Shown piece by piece: positions 1 to 7,293 of a stretch of DNA of 13,152 bases. Under the pieces are notes generated by a model that was given only the letters and a program-made list of their open reading frames with translations, had not been told where the DNA came from and did no database searches. The stretch lies in NCBI GenBank assembly GCA_024644775.1, contig JAHEHB010000072.1:1-13152 (forward strand), in the 5' to 3' direction. This DNA comes from Deltaproteobacteria bacterium. GTDB lineage: Bacteria; Desulfobacterota; Desulfobacteria; Desulfobacterales; SURF-15. The position numbers and the translations under genes were made by a program. Position 1 is the stretch's first letter. The number at the start of each line of letters is the position of its first letter.

Positions 1-1711
1 TCCGGAAAACCGACTGGTATTCGCGGTGAGTCCGTTAACAGGCACTGCTGTGCCGGGCGCCTGTCGATATCATGTGGTGGGGAAGTCGCCGCAAACCCTG
101 TTTACCCTATCCGTAACGGATTCCGGCGGATTTTGGGGGCCGGAGTTTCGATCCACCGGTCATGACGCCATCATCATACAGGGTGCTGCCGATAAACCCG
201 TATATCTCTGGGTAACGGAAGAATCCGTGGAGATTCGGAATGCGGATAATTTGTGGGGAAAGGATACATTTGAAACAGAAGATATCATTTGTGATATGTT
301 GGGAGACAAGCGTATCCGGGTTGCCACCATCGGTCCGGCCGGCGAAAACCTGGTTCGTCTTGCCTGTATCGAAAATGATAAAGGCCATATCGCCGGTCGC
401 GGGGGTTTTGGGGCGGTCATGGGTTCAAAAAATCTAAAAGCCATTGCCGTACGAGGAAAAAATCGTCCCCAAGTGAAGGATCGAGAACGATTGCATGAAC
501 TGGCCAAGTTTTGGAAAGAAGCCGGTGTGGAAACCGGCTTGCATAAATGGGGAACGGGTGTCAGTGTCCAACGTTATGCCGATTCGGGAACGCTTCCCAT
601 CAAAAACCTGACCACAAATCGCTTCGACGTCGAGAAGCTCACCGGACAATACATAAGAGAACATTACAAAATGAAACATAAACCCTGTTACGGCTGTTTC
701 ATGCACCACGTCAACACCATCGAGGTGACCGAAGGACCCCATCGGGGCTTTGTGGGAGAGGAACCCGAATACGAGCTGCTGGCGGGCTTGGGCTCGAATC
801 TGGGGATTTCAGATGCTGGAGCGGTGGCTGTGATCGGAGAACGATGTGACAGACTCGGCATGGATGCCATCGGTGCGTCCTGGGCGCTCAGCCTGGCCAT
901 GGAAGCCTATGAAAAGGGGCTGGTATCCCGGGAGGGACTGAACGGCGTGGACTTGAAATGGGGAAATACCGAAGCCGTTCTTGCAATGATGGATAAAATA
1001 GCCACCCGCGAAGGATTTGGCGATATCTTGGCAGAGGGGGCCGCCCTTGCCGCAGAGCGGATCGGCGGCGATGCTCTCAATTACGTCGTTACCACCAAAA
1101 AAAATATGTCCCCCAAATGTATCGATCTCAGGGGGCTGCCCGGCAGGAACCTGGCGTTTGCTGTAGCCAGCTCCGGGCCCACCACCGAACATTCACCCAG
1201 CCTTCATGGTGGCGTGCCGGATCCTGAGCTAGGTTTTCCGGAGGGCATCGACACGCGCTCCTCGGAACAACATGCAGAGGCACTCCGGAAAGGAGGACTG
1301 AGAAAGGTTTTTATCGATGCCTGCGCGGTTTGCTCTTTTGTGATTCCGCCCCCTTCACTCAAAAACCTTTTGGATGTCTTTGAAGCGGTGACCGGACGCC
1401 GGATCGACTTTTACGAGGCCATGGCCACCGGAGAAAGAATTCTCAATGTTCAGCGGTGTTTTAATATCCGACATGGACTCACACCGGAAGACGATGGTGT
1501 GTCCGAAAGGCTTCTGACCGCGCCCACCGATGGGCCGGCTAAAGGTCTGACCACAAAACCGCTCCTTAAGGGCATGGTGCGTGAGTATTACCAGGAGATG
1601 GGGTGGGATCTGAAAACCGGTAAACCACTACGTCGCACATTGCAGCGGCTTGGATTACACCAAGAGATAAGCGATATGTGGGGAGCTCCGTTTTCGGAAA
1701 AAAAGCGTTAA
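1..1711 (+). CDS. Aldehyde:ferredoxin oxidoreductase family protein (5' end outside window)
   Basis: Members of this family are tungsten-bis-pterin, [4Fe-4S] enzymes that oxidise aldehydes, or reduce acids, with ferredoxin in the cytoplasm of anaerobes. The frame is open from base 2, where it reads PENRLVFAVSPLTGTAVPG, a typical stretch of the N-terminal pterin-binding domain. The GTG at 26 is therefore probably internal and the true start lies upstream. Numbered from that GTG, the family signature GRGGFGAVMGSKNLKAI is at residues 124-140. A CxxC pair is at 221/224 (bases 686-697), and the distal cysteine of the DxxxxC motif is at 436 (bases 1331-1333). In the usual CxxCxxxC cluster motif the third position is His228 here, which is odd. 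GEEPEYE and DLRGLPGRNLAFA are further family blocks. About 570 residues are visible against a usual 600-650, so only a short N-terminus is missing. The substrate cannot be told. The next gene looks unrelated. Confidence 0.93.
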   Translation, partial: PENRLVFAVSPLTGTAVPGACRYHVVGKSPQTLFTLSVTDSGGFWGPEFRSTGHDAIIIQGAADKPVYLWVTEESVEIRNADNLWGKDTFETEDIICDMLGDKRIRVATIGPAGENLVRLACIENDKGHIAGRGGFGAVMGSKNLKAIAVRGKNRPQVKDRERLHELAKFWKEAGVETGLHKWGTGVSVQRYADSGTLPIKNLTTNRFDVEKLTGQYIREHYKMKHKPCYGCFMHHVNTIEVTEGPHRGFVGEEPEYELLAGLGSNLGISDAGAVAVIGERCDRLGMDAIGASWALSLAMEAYEKGLVSREGLNGVDLKWGNTEAVLAMMDKIATREGFGDILAEGAALAAERIGGDALNYVVTTKKNMSPKCIDLRGLPGRNLAFAVASSGPTTEHSPSLHGGVPDPELGFPEGIDTRSSEQHAEALRKGGLRKVFIDACAVCSFVIPPPSLKNLLDVFEAVTGRRIDFYEAMATGERILNVQRCFNIRHGLTPEDDGVSERLLTAPTDGPAKGLTTKPLLKGMVREYYQEMGWDLKTGKPLRRTLQRLGLHQEISDMWGAPFSEKKR

Positions 1712-1779
1712 GTCGGTTGCTGACGGGAACTTCAAACGAGACAAGACGATTTTTTGGATGATCATGGAATAACAATGCG

Positions 1780-2346
1780 ATGAACAAAGCTTTTGTAAAA
1801 GAAGACGATACCCGTGCGGACTCTGCACCGGATATCGAATTCGATGCCCGGGCCGATATTCCCCCAGGCGCCAAAAACTATATGACCCCCGGCGGTGCCC
1901 AACAGCTCCGAAGTGAATTGGAGGTACTATTAAACGAAAACCGGCCCCAGTTGTTGGAACGGGTCAATCGAAGCGATCCTATTGAAAGCGGTCCTAAGGC
2001 AAATGAGATCCGAGAGGCTCGGAAACAGCTTCGCAAAATCGACCGACGTATCGATTTTTTGGTCAAACGGCTTGAGTTGACGGAAATCGTCGATCCGCTG
2101 CAGGTTCCGTCAGAACGGGTAAAATTTGGAGCAACCGTCCGGCTCCAATATGAGGATGGATCCATAAGAGACTACCAGATTGTCGGTATCGATGAGACCG
2201 ATCTCAGCAGGGGCCGCATCAGTTGGACGTCGCCTTTGGCGAAAGCGATTCTTGATACAAAAGCCGGAGACGTGACACCGTTCAAGACACCCGTCCATGA
2301 GGAAGAAGTTGAAATCCTCGTTGTCCACTATGAAGAAATTTCCTGA
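1780..2346 (+). CDS. GreA/GreB-like transcription elongation factor with altered catalytic tip
   Basis: Gre factors enter the RNA polymerase secondary channel and stimulate cleavage of backtracked RNA. This 188-residue protein has a charged 30-residue N-terminal extension. It then has a coiled-coil hairpin domain (about 33-105, beginning KNYMTPGGAQQLRSELE and including RKIDRRIDFLVKRLELTEIVDP) and a C-terminal FKBP-like domain (about 110-188, with VKFGATV, IVGIDETD and ISWTSPLAKAIL). The C-terminal half fits GreB-type proteins well. The loop that normally carries the GDxSEN acidic motif instead reads ESGPKA (about 69-74), so the two metal-holding acids appear to be lost. It may bind polymerase without promoting cleavage, or compete with true Gre factors; this is inference. 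The ATG at 1780 has only a weak ribosome site. The gene follows the oxidoreductase by 68 bases, with no clear terminator between them. Confidence 0.85.
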   Translation: MNKAFVKEDDTRADSAPDIEFDARADIPPGAKNYMTPGGAQQLRSELEVLLNENRPQLLERVNRSDPIESGPKANEIREARKQLRKIDRRIDFLVKRLELTEIVDPLQVPSERVKFGATVRLQYEDGSIRDYQIVGIDETDLSRGRISWTSPLAKAILDTKAGDVTPFKTPVHEEEVEILVVHYEEIS

Positions 2347-2393
2347 AATAAAACAATACCCTAAATGTGCCAAGACTCTATTAGGGAGTTCTA

Positions 2394-2514
2394 AGCAATC
2401 AGCTTTCAGCGGTCAGCTTTGGTTGAATATTAAAAGGATAAAATCTCTTTTATTCAAGCCTTATGAATTTATTTTAGAATATTTCTCCTGATTGCTGAAC
2501 GCTGACTCCTGACA
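2394..2514. repeat. Inverted pair of heptanucleotide (NNTCAGC) repeat arrays around an AT-rich core
   Basis: The left arm (2397-2417) is three tandem 7-base units, AATCAGC, TTTCAGC and GGTCAGC. The right arm (2488-2514) is the same unit on the other strand, read as CTGATT, GCTGAAC, GCTGACT and CCTGACA. The arms can pair in more than one register: AGCAATCAG (2394-2402) is the exact complement of CTGATTGCT (2488-2496), and TCAGCGGTCAGC (2406-2417) matches 2494-2505 at 11 of 12 bases. The 70-base core is AT-rich and has no convincing ORF. It includes a weak promoter-like pair, TTCAAG (2453) and TAGAAT (2475), 16 bases apart. The layout resembles a short non-coding palindromic element or MITE. 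No target duplication was identified. Confidence 0.6.
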
Positions 2515-2519
2515 GTTTT

Positions 2520-2543
2520 CAATTGAGCGTTTTCGCTCAATTG
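2520..2543. repeat. Perfect 10-bp stem, TTTT loop hairpin upstream of the aminotransferase gene
   Basis: CAATTGAGCG (2520-2529) and CGCTCAATTG (2534-2543) are exact complements separated by TTTT. The hairpin lies 34 bases before the aminotransferase ATG. No T-run follows on either strand, so it is not a standard intrinsic terminator. It could be an operator, a 5' UTR stem-loop, or the end of the adjacent heptanucleotide repeat element, which finishes 5 bases upstream. Confidence 0.6.
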
Positions 2544-2577
2544 GGGTAATAGATTTTAGTGTAACCGGGGTAAAACA

Positions 2578-3798
2578 ATGAAACCCAATTGGAATGCACT
2601 GTTTTCAGAAAACATCAAATCCTATGAAGGGTACGCCATCGGTAAACTTTTTAAACTGCTCCGCGACCCGGAAATCATATCGCTGGCTGGCGGGTTACCG
2701 TCGTCTGATATGTTTTTAGACGATGAGCTGCGCTCCGCCTCCATGAAGCGGTTGGGAGAAGACATCGAACAGATCATGCAGTATTCCAACATCTCCGGTG
2801 AAGCCGGTCTCATCGATGCCGTCATTTATTTTCTCAAAACCGAGCACATCCAGGTCTCACCGGAAAATGTCTTAATCACTTCTTCCGGTCAGCAGGGTCT
2901 GGATTTAGCCGGGCGCCTTTTTCTCAACTCCGGTGATGTCGTTCTCATCGACCGACCCACGTTTGCCGGAGCGATTGTGGCATTTCAAATGCAGCGCCCC
3001 CTGTTTGAGGGGGTTGATATTGAAAACGACGGTTCATGTATCGATGGGTTTCGAGAAAAAATCGAATTCTTCAAAACAAAAAACCGGACACCCAAATTCA
3101 TTTACGTGGTACCGGACTTTCAAAACCCTTCCGGTATAACGATGAGCTTGAAAAAAAGAAAAGCGCTTCTGGAATTAAGCGCCGCCTATGGTATTCCCAT
3201 TGTGGAGGACAGTCCTTACCGGTATCTTCGCTATTACGGAGAAACAGTACCGTCCCTTTTCAGTTTGGATCAACATAACAGTGGAGGCAATGTGATCGGA
3301 GTTCACACCTTCTCAAAGTTGTTTTGTCCTGGGATGCGGGTCGGATTCAATATTGGTCCGAAAGCGGTAATCGAAAAAATGACCGATATCAAAGAAGGCA
3401 GCACGTTGAATACCCCCAAATACAACCAGGATATGTGCACTGCTTTTCTGAAAGAAATGGGCTGGCAGGAGTACATCGGGAAAGCCCAAACCTATTACCG
3501 TGAAAAACTATCGGTTTTCCTTGAGGCAATGAACCAATATTTCCCGGAAGAATTATGCACCTCCTGGACGCGACCCGAAGGTGGACTGTTTTCATGGGTG
3601 ACGCTGCCGGAGAAAATCGATACCCTGAAGCTCTTTTATGAAGCCATAAAGTATAAAGTCGCGTTTGTTCCGGGCCATATTTTTTACGGTGAAAATCCTG
3701 CCACCAACCGCATGCGAATCAATTTTTCCTATCCGCCCGCAGAACAGCTGAAAGAGGCCGTAAATCGGCTCGCGACCTGTGTCAGAAGCCATTTGTAA
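2578..3798 (+). CDS. PLP-dependent class I/II aminotransferase (2-aminoadipate/MocR-type subgroup)
   Basis: This is a cytoplasmic fold-type I PLP enzyme that moves an amino group between an amino acid and a 2-oxoacid. The 406-residue length is normal for the family. Visible landmarks are: ISLAGGLPSSDMF near residue 35, substrate-side glycines typical of aminoadipate/aromatic aminotransferases; SGQQGLDL near 105; PDFQNPSG with the cofactor-binding Asn183; EDSPYRYLRY with Asp211, expected to hold the pyridine nitrogen; and HTFSKLFCPGMRVGF with Lys247 (bases 3316-3318) as the Schiff-base lysine. RMRINFSYP near the C-terminus carries the carboxylate-binding arginine. There is no N-terminal GntR DNA-binding domain, so it is an enzyme and not a MocR regulator. 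The start has a modest GGGG ribosome site 9 bases upstream. The substrate is unknown; a branched-chain, aromatic or 2-aminoadipate role is possible. It is a single gene, convergent with the ABC operon. Confidence 0.93.
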   Translation: MKPNWNALFSENIKSYEGYAIGKLFKLLRDPEIISLAGGLPSSDMFLDDELRSASMKRLGEDIEQIMQYSNISGEAGLIDAVIYFLKTEHIQVSPENVLITSSGQQGLDLAGRLFLNSGDVVLIDRPTFAGAIVAFQMQRPLFEGVDIENDGSCIDGFREKIEFFKTKNRTPKFIYVVPDFQNPSGITMSLKKRKALLELSAAYGIPIVEDSPYRYLRYYGETVPSLFSLDQHNSGGNVIGVHTFSKLFCPGMRVGFNIGPKAVIEKMTDIKEGSTLNTPKYNQDMCTAFLKEMGWQEYIGKAQTYYREKLSVFLEAMNQYFPEELCTSWTRPEGGLFSWVTLPEKIDTLKLFYEAIKYKVAFVPGHIFYGENPATNRMRINFSYPPAEQLKEAVNRLATCVRSHL

Positions 3799-3802
3799 AT
3801 TG

Positions 3803-3819
3803 GAGGCGGCAAATCCGCC
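3803..3819. repeat. Short palindrome GAGGCGG-NNN-ATCCGCC, copy 1
   Basis: GAGGCGG CAA ATCCGCC begins 4 bases after the aminotransferase stop, in the 86-base gap between two convergent genes. GGCGG and CCGCC form a 5-base stem. The same 17-mer, differing only at the three middle bases, occurs at 8344-8360. No T-run follows, so terminator function is doubtful. Two copies suggest a dispersed extragenic palindromic (REP-like) element. Confidence 0.55.
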
Positions 3820-3884
3820 ATAAGAAATCTATTATACCAGAAGATAGCCTCGTAACAGAAGATTTCCCGAAACAACCCGCAATG

Positions 3885-4712
3885 TCACATTTTCAGGGCA
3901 CCAAAGGTGAGCCCCCTTACCATATAGCGTTGGAATATCAGTGCGAGGATTACCGGAGGGATCGATGCGATGGATGCGGAGGCGGTTATCGGCCCCCAAA
4001 ACACTTGTTCCGTCGTTATAAAACCGGATATACCCACCGGGAGCGTCATCGCTGTCGCGCGCGTAAATATCATCGCCAGCAGGAACTCATTCCAGGCAAA
4101 TATGAAGCAGAGAACGCCGGTGGCAACCAGACCCGGGGTTATCATCGGCACAACGATCCGCCAAATTACTCCGAAATGCGAACAACCGTCGATCGATGCG
4201 CTCTCTTCCACTTCAACCGGTATTTCATCAATAAAAGACTTCATCATCCACACGACAAAGGGAACATTCAAGAGAAGGTATAGTAGAGGAAGAATAAACC
4301 GGGTATCAATCAATCGTAGTTTTGCCGCCATAATAAACAACGGGACAGAAACGACGATGGGAGGCAGCATACGGAGGCTCAGAAACCAGAAGAGCAGACG
4401 AGATCCCCCCACTTTGAACCGTGAAATCCCATAGGCGGCCATGGTTCCGATGAAAAGCGAAAGGATCGTATTTGACAACGCAGCCACCAGGGAATTGAAC
4501 CCTTGATGGGGAATTTCGGTCTCCTTGAAAACATGGATAAAGTTTTTAAGCGTCGGTTTAAACAGTATAAACTTGGGCGGCAGGGAAAAGATATCGACTT
4601 CAAACTTTATTGATGTCGTAAAGAGCCAGAAAATGGGGTATAAAAAGAAACACAATGCCAGTACGATTAGGATGTATCTTACAATAAAGAACAGGGTTCT
4701 TCTTGTAGCCAT
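3885..4712 (-). CDS. Carbohydrate ABC transporter permease, MalG-like
   Basis: This is the second of two inner-membrane subunits forming the channel of a binding-protein-dependent sugar importer. At 275 residues it has about six hydrophobic segments, the first at about 8-32 and the rest from about 75 onward. The cytoplasmic EAA loop, which docks on the ATPase, reads EESASIDGCSHFGVIWRIVVP at about 169-189 and keeps the key DG and the terminal P. The N-terminal segment followed by a periplasmic stretch (FEVDIFSLPPKF) is typical of MalG/UgpE proteins. It is the last gene of the operon, 18 bases downstream of the MalF-like gene, and ends convergently with the aminotransferase gene. No ATPase gene follows. 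Confidence 0.94.
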   Translation of the reverse strand: MATRRTLFFIVRYILIVLALCFFLYPIFWLFTTSIKFEVDIFSLPPKFILFKPTLKNFIHVFKETEIPHQGFNSLVAALSNTILSLFIGTMAAYGISRFKVGGSRLLFWFLSLRMLPPIVVSVPLFIMAAKLRLIDTRFILPLLYLLLNVPFVVWMMKSFIDEIPVEVEESASIDGCSHFGVIWRIVVPMITPGLVATGVLCFIFAWNEFLLAMIFTRATAMTLPVGISGFITTEQVFWGPITASASIASIPPVILALIFQRYMVRGLTFGALKM

Positions 4713-4730
4713 CTGCGCGTCACTCCTCTT

Positions 4731-5648
4731 TTACTGTTTGACCAACTCGGTTTTGGTCAGCAACCGCATAAAATACATCATCATAAGGGTAGCGAGGATG
4801 ATAGCCACGACGGAAAGTGCCGCGGCGTAACCCAGTTGGTTTTGGAAAAACGCTTTTTGCCATATCCTGTAGCTCAAAACCTCCGTCGCATTCCCGGGCC
4901 CTCCACGGGTAACCATGTAAATAACATCAAATATTTTAAACGCATCGAGTGTACGGAACATGATGACGATGCCGATCACCGGTACCAACTGTGGTAGGGT
5001 TACATACCTGAGAATCTGCCATGGAGAAGCGCCGTCGACACGGGCCGCCTCGTAAGGTTCCAGGGGCAGGCTCTCCAAGCCGGCAAGAAAAATGATCATG
5101 GCAAAAGGTGTCCATTGCCATACGTCGATGATCATGACGCTCATAAGCGCATTTAAAGGAGTCCCCAGCCAGTTCACACCATCGAGTCCTGCGGCGGTTA
5201 AAAAATAGTTGATGGTGCCCAGATCATAGCTAAGCAAAAATCGCCAGGTAAGGCCAACCACAACCGGAGCAATAATGGCCGGCAGCAGAAAGGCGACCCT
5301 TGTCCAACGCTCCTTTCCGGTGGAGATCAAAAGGGCGAGTAGAAAACCGAATACTGTTTCAACGATGACGACTCCGAAGGTAAATATTAAAGTGACCTGT
5401 AACGTTTCATGAAAGCTGCTATCGCTGATCATGTCGGCGTATTTCCCAAACCCAACGAACACCCTGGGTATTGTCGGCACGATACTCCATCTGTGTAAAC
5501 TGACAACAATAACGTAAATAAACGGATAGATTGTCATAATAAAGAGCGTGAGAAACGCGGGGGCGATCATCACCAGACCGAACCGCGTCCGAGTCGTTTC
5601 GAGGGACGTGCCATTCCGATTACTTTTGAGCACTTCGAGCGTCTGCAT
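4731..5648 (-). CDS. Carbohydrate ABC transporter permease, MalF/UgpA-like
   Basis: This is the first inner-membrane channel subunit of the sugar importer, 305 residues with about six membrane segments. The EAA loop reads EPYEAARVDGASPWQILRYV at about 197-216, followed by the expected TLP; it is the contact site for the ATPase. IYMVTRGGPGNATEVLSYRIW, near 243-263, is a hallmark of this family just before the last membrane segment. The length fits the short UgpA/LacF form and not the long enterobacterial MalF. A possible AAGG ribosome site lies about 11 bases before the ATG. The gene follows the binding-protein gene across an 84-base gap holding a strong stem-loop, so its expression is probably lower than that of the binding protein. 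Confidence 0.94.
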   Translation of the reverse strand: MQTLEVLKSNRNGTSLETTRTRFGLVMIAPAFLTLFIMTIYPFIYVIVVSLHRWSIVPTIPRVFVGFGKYADMISDSSFHETLQVTLIFTFGVVIVETVFGFLLALLISTGKERWTRVAFLLPAIIAPVVVGLTWRFLLSYDLGTINYFLTAAGLDGVNWLGTPLNALMSVMIIDVWQWTPFAMIIFLAGLESLPLEPYEAARVDGASPWQILRYVTLPQLVPVIGIVIMFRTLDAFKIFDVIYMVTRGGPGNATEVLSYRIWQKAFFQNQLGYAAALSVVAIILATLMMMYFMRLLTKTELVKQ

Positions 5649-5681
5649 CGCTTCGAGAGCCTTTCTTTCACCTGTAAATAG

Positions 5682-5720
5682 AAAACACCTATAGGCACGT
5701 ATTGTGCTTATAGGTGTTTT
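5682..5720 (-). terminator. Stem-loop between binding-protein and permease genes (attenuator or mRNA-stabilising)
   Basis: The arms 5682-5698 and 5704-5720 are 17 bases each and complementary except at one position, with a 5-base loop. Read on the transcribed (-) strand, the hairpin begins 12 bases after the binding-protein stop codon. Its 3' arm ends in GGTGTTTT followed by CTATTTAC. The T-run is short and partly inside the stem, so it may terminate only part of the transcripts, or protect the upstream message from 3' exonucleases as in malE-malF type operons. Confidence 0.65.
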
Positions 5721-5732
5721 ATTGACAGCGCA

Positions 5733-7106
5733 TTACGGTCTGGGACCCGTTTTATCGGGAGTATATCCGATCTGTTTACCGGCATCATAGACTTTCCCGG
5801 CTGTTTTTATCATCGTTTTTTCTGCAGGATCTCCCAACAGAATATCGTTTAGTCCAATTGCGACGATTCTCTGGACATCAGTCCAGCCTCGATCCATTCC
5901 TCGGGCTGCCACATTGGACATGGCCTTTATGAGAAGTGGATAGAACGGGTACTTTTTGATGACGGAATCGTTCTTTGCGACAGAGTACCGAGCCACCGAG
6001 CCACCGGCGAGCGCCAGCTTGACAGCTCTCTCCCGACCCGACAGATACTCAAGGAGCTGAAACGCGGCTTCCTTGTTTTTCGAATCCTTCGAAATACCCA
6101 TCTGCCAGCCACCCAAACCTTGGGATCTCCCAGCAGGTCCTTCAGGGGAAAGATCGAACGCAACCACATTCTTTATTTTCGACTTCTCAGGATCAACCAG
6201 TACCGGCAGGTATGCATTCCAGTTGAGCGCATAGGCTGCGAGCCCCTGTGCCATCTGCGTATTGACCTTGTCGTAATCGAAATTTAAAACATCCGGCGGC
6301 ATATAGGGCAGCAGCTGCTTGAGATACTCAATCGCTTTTATCCCCGGCTGTCCTTGGAATTTTGGGTAAAGGTTTTTATCATACCACGGCATGGGAACGT
6401 CACCACCGTAAGAGGCCAAAATCGGCAAGAAGGTAGCAACCATGGGGTCGTCAACTGCAAGCGGAAACACAACGGGTTTCATGTCAGGAAACTTCTTGGC
6501 GAGAATTTCCGAATCCTTCAGCAGTTCCTCCCAGGTGGTCGGGGGCTTTGCTTTTCCGTTCGCGTCAACGATGCCTGCCTGTTCGAAAAGATCTGTTCTG
6601 TATTGAGCCAGGTAAATGTCAAACTTGTACGGAACCGACCAGAGAGCATCAGGTTTCGTATAAAAACCGGTTTTGTACCGCCCATAGACCTCAAGGATCG
6701 CGGGAATAATATCATCGAAGTCATAGTTTGGATCGACGAGGTCTTTCTTGGCAAACCAATCGTTCAGGTCTTCTACTAGACCCCCTTCCACATAGTGTCC
6801 AAACCAGATATACGGAAACGTGAGAATGTCATACGTCGCTGTATGCGCTGCCGCCGCGGCGAGATGCTTGCCCAATAAATCTTTCCAGGATTCGTCAATC
6901 ACCTGCACCTTCGCCCCGGTAAGCTTCTCGAAATCCTTGCAAATAACTTTGTATGCATCCGTTGAAGGCCCTTGGTGAGAAGAAAGCACAAGTTTCACGC
7001 CCTCCCACCGTTTGAGCCACTCAGCAGCAGCTGTCTCTCCAATAATCGCCGTGGAGAGGATGAACACCAGAACTGTGACATGAACGAACCATTTTCTCGA
7101 TTTCAT
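5733..7106 (-). CDS. Extracellular sugar-type solute-binding protein of ABC importer (family 1)
   Basis: This is a periplasmic receptor that captures the substrate and delivers it to the two permeases encoded downstream. The 457 residues start with a signal peptide: basic MKSRK, hydrophobic core to about 22, and probable signal peptidase I cleavage near TAAA|EW at 28. There is no lipobox cysteine, so the protein is free in the periplasm and the cell is likely Gram-negative. Family 1 features include KLVLSSHQGPSTDAYKVICKDFEKLTGAKVQV at the start of the mature protein, YDILTFPYIWFGHYVEGGLVEDL near 92-114, and a C-terminal GGWQMGISKDSKNKEAAFQLLEYL block. The many Trp/Tyr residues in the predicted cleft suit a sugar or polyol. 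The ATG has a strong AAGGAGG site. The exact ligand cannot be inferred. Confidence 0.93.
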   Translation of the reverse strand: MKSRKWFVHVTVLVFILSTAIIGETAAAEWLKRWEGVKLVLSSHQGPSTDAYKVICKDFEKLTGAKVQVIDESWKDLLGKHLAAAAAHTATYDILTFPYIWFGHYVEGGLVEDLNDWFAKKDLVDPNYDFDDIIPAILEVYGRYKTGFYTKPDALWSVPYKFDIYLAQYRTDLFEQAGIVDANGKAKPPTTWEELLKDSEILAKKFPDMKPVVFPLAVDDPMVATFLPILASYGGDVPMPWYDKNLYPKFQGQPGIKAIEYLKQLLPYMPPDVLNFDYDKVNTQMAQGLAAYALNWNAYLPVLVDPEKSKIKNVVAFDLSPEGPAGRSQGLGGWQMGISKDSKNKEAAFQLLEYLSGRERAVKLALAGGSVARYSVAKNDSVIKKYPFYPLLIKAMSNVAARGMDRGWTDVQRIVAIGLNDILLGDPAEKTMIKTAGKVYDAGKQIGYTPDKTGPRP

Positions 7107-7293
7107 TTTTGCCTCCTTATATTTTCTTGTGCCTCACGTTAATCGGACAAAAAATTTTCTATAGTGTCACGCGTGTCTGTTCTTTTCTGACCACCTCCTT
7201 TCGATCCTCTCTAACGTTGAGAGGTAGCCGGCCGATAGTACCCCTTTTTACCAGGACCCACTCTGGACGCGACCCCCTGAAATTTTCTTTCCT
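7107..7293 (-). promoter_or_regulatory. 187-base leader between isomerase and binding-protein genes, with stem-loop and unused ribosome site
   Basis: No ORF of note is present. On the - strand a CCTCTC/GAGAGG stem with a 7-base loop lies at 7206-7224. Just downstream is AAGGAGGTG (7192-7200), a near-perfect Shine-Dalgarno sequence with no start codon at usable distance. The real ribosome site of the binding-protein gene is a second AAGGAGG near 7111-7117. No convincing promoter was found. The region may carry an internal processing or regulatory site, or the remnant of a lost gene start. Confidence 0.35.

Noticed and set aside
26..28. GTG as the start of the oxidoreductase gene
   Set aside because: The upstream codons in frame continue a conserved family stretch (PENRLVFA), so the gene begins outside the window.
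107..1192. Several - strand ORFs of 70 to 127 codons inside the oxidoreductase gene
   Set aside because: They lie opposite a well-conserved enzyme frame, show no recognisable family features and have no ribosome sites; they are shadows.
2359..2386. CCCTAA/TTAGGG inverted repeat after the GreB-like gene as a terminator
   Set aside because: The stem is six AT-rich pairs with a 16-base loop and no T-run follows.
2453..2480. Promoter TTCAAG-N16-TAGAAT for the aminotransferase gene
   Set aside because: The -35 box matches consensus at only about half its positions, and the region is AT-rich enough for such pairs by chance.
2394..2514. Possible CRISPR array
   Set aside because: The repeated unit is only 7 bases, with no regular spacers, and no cas genes are nearby.
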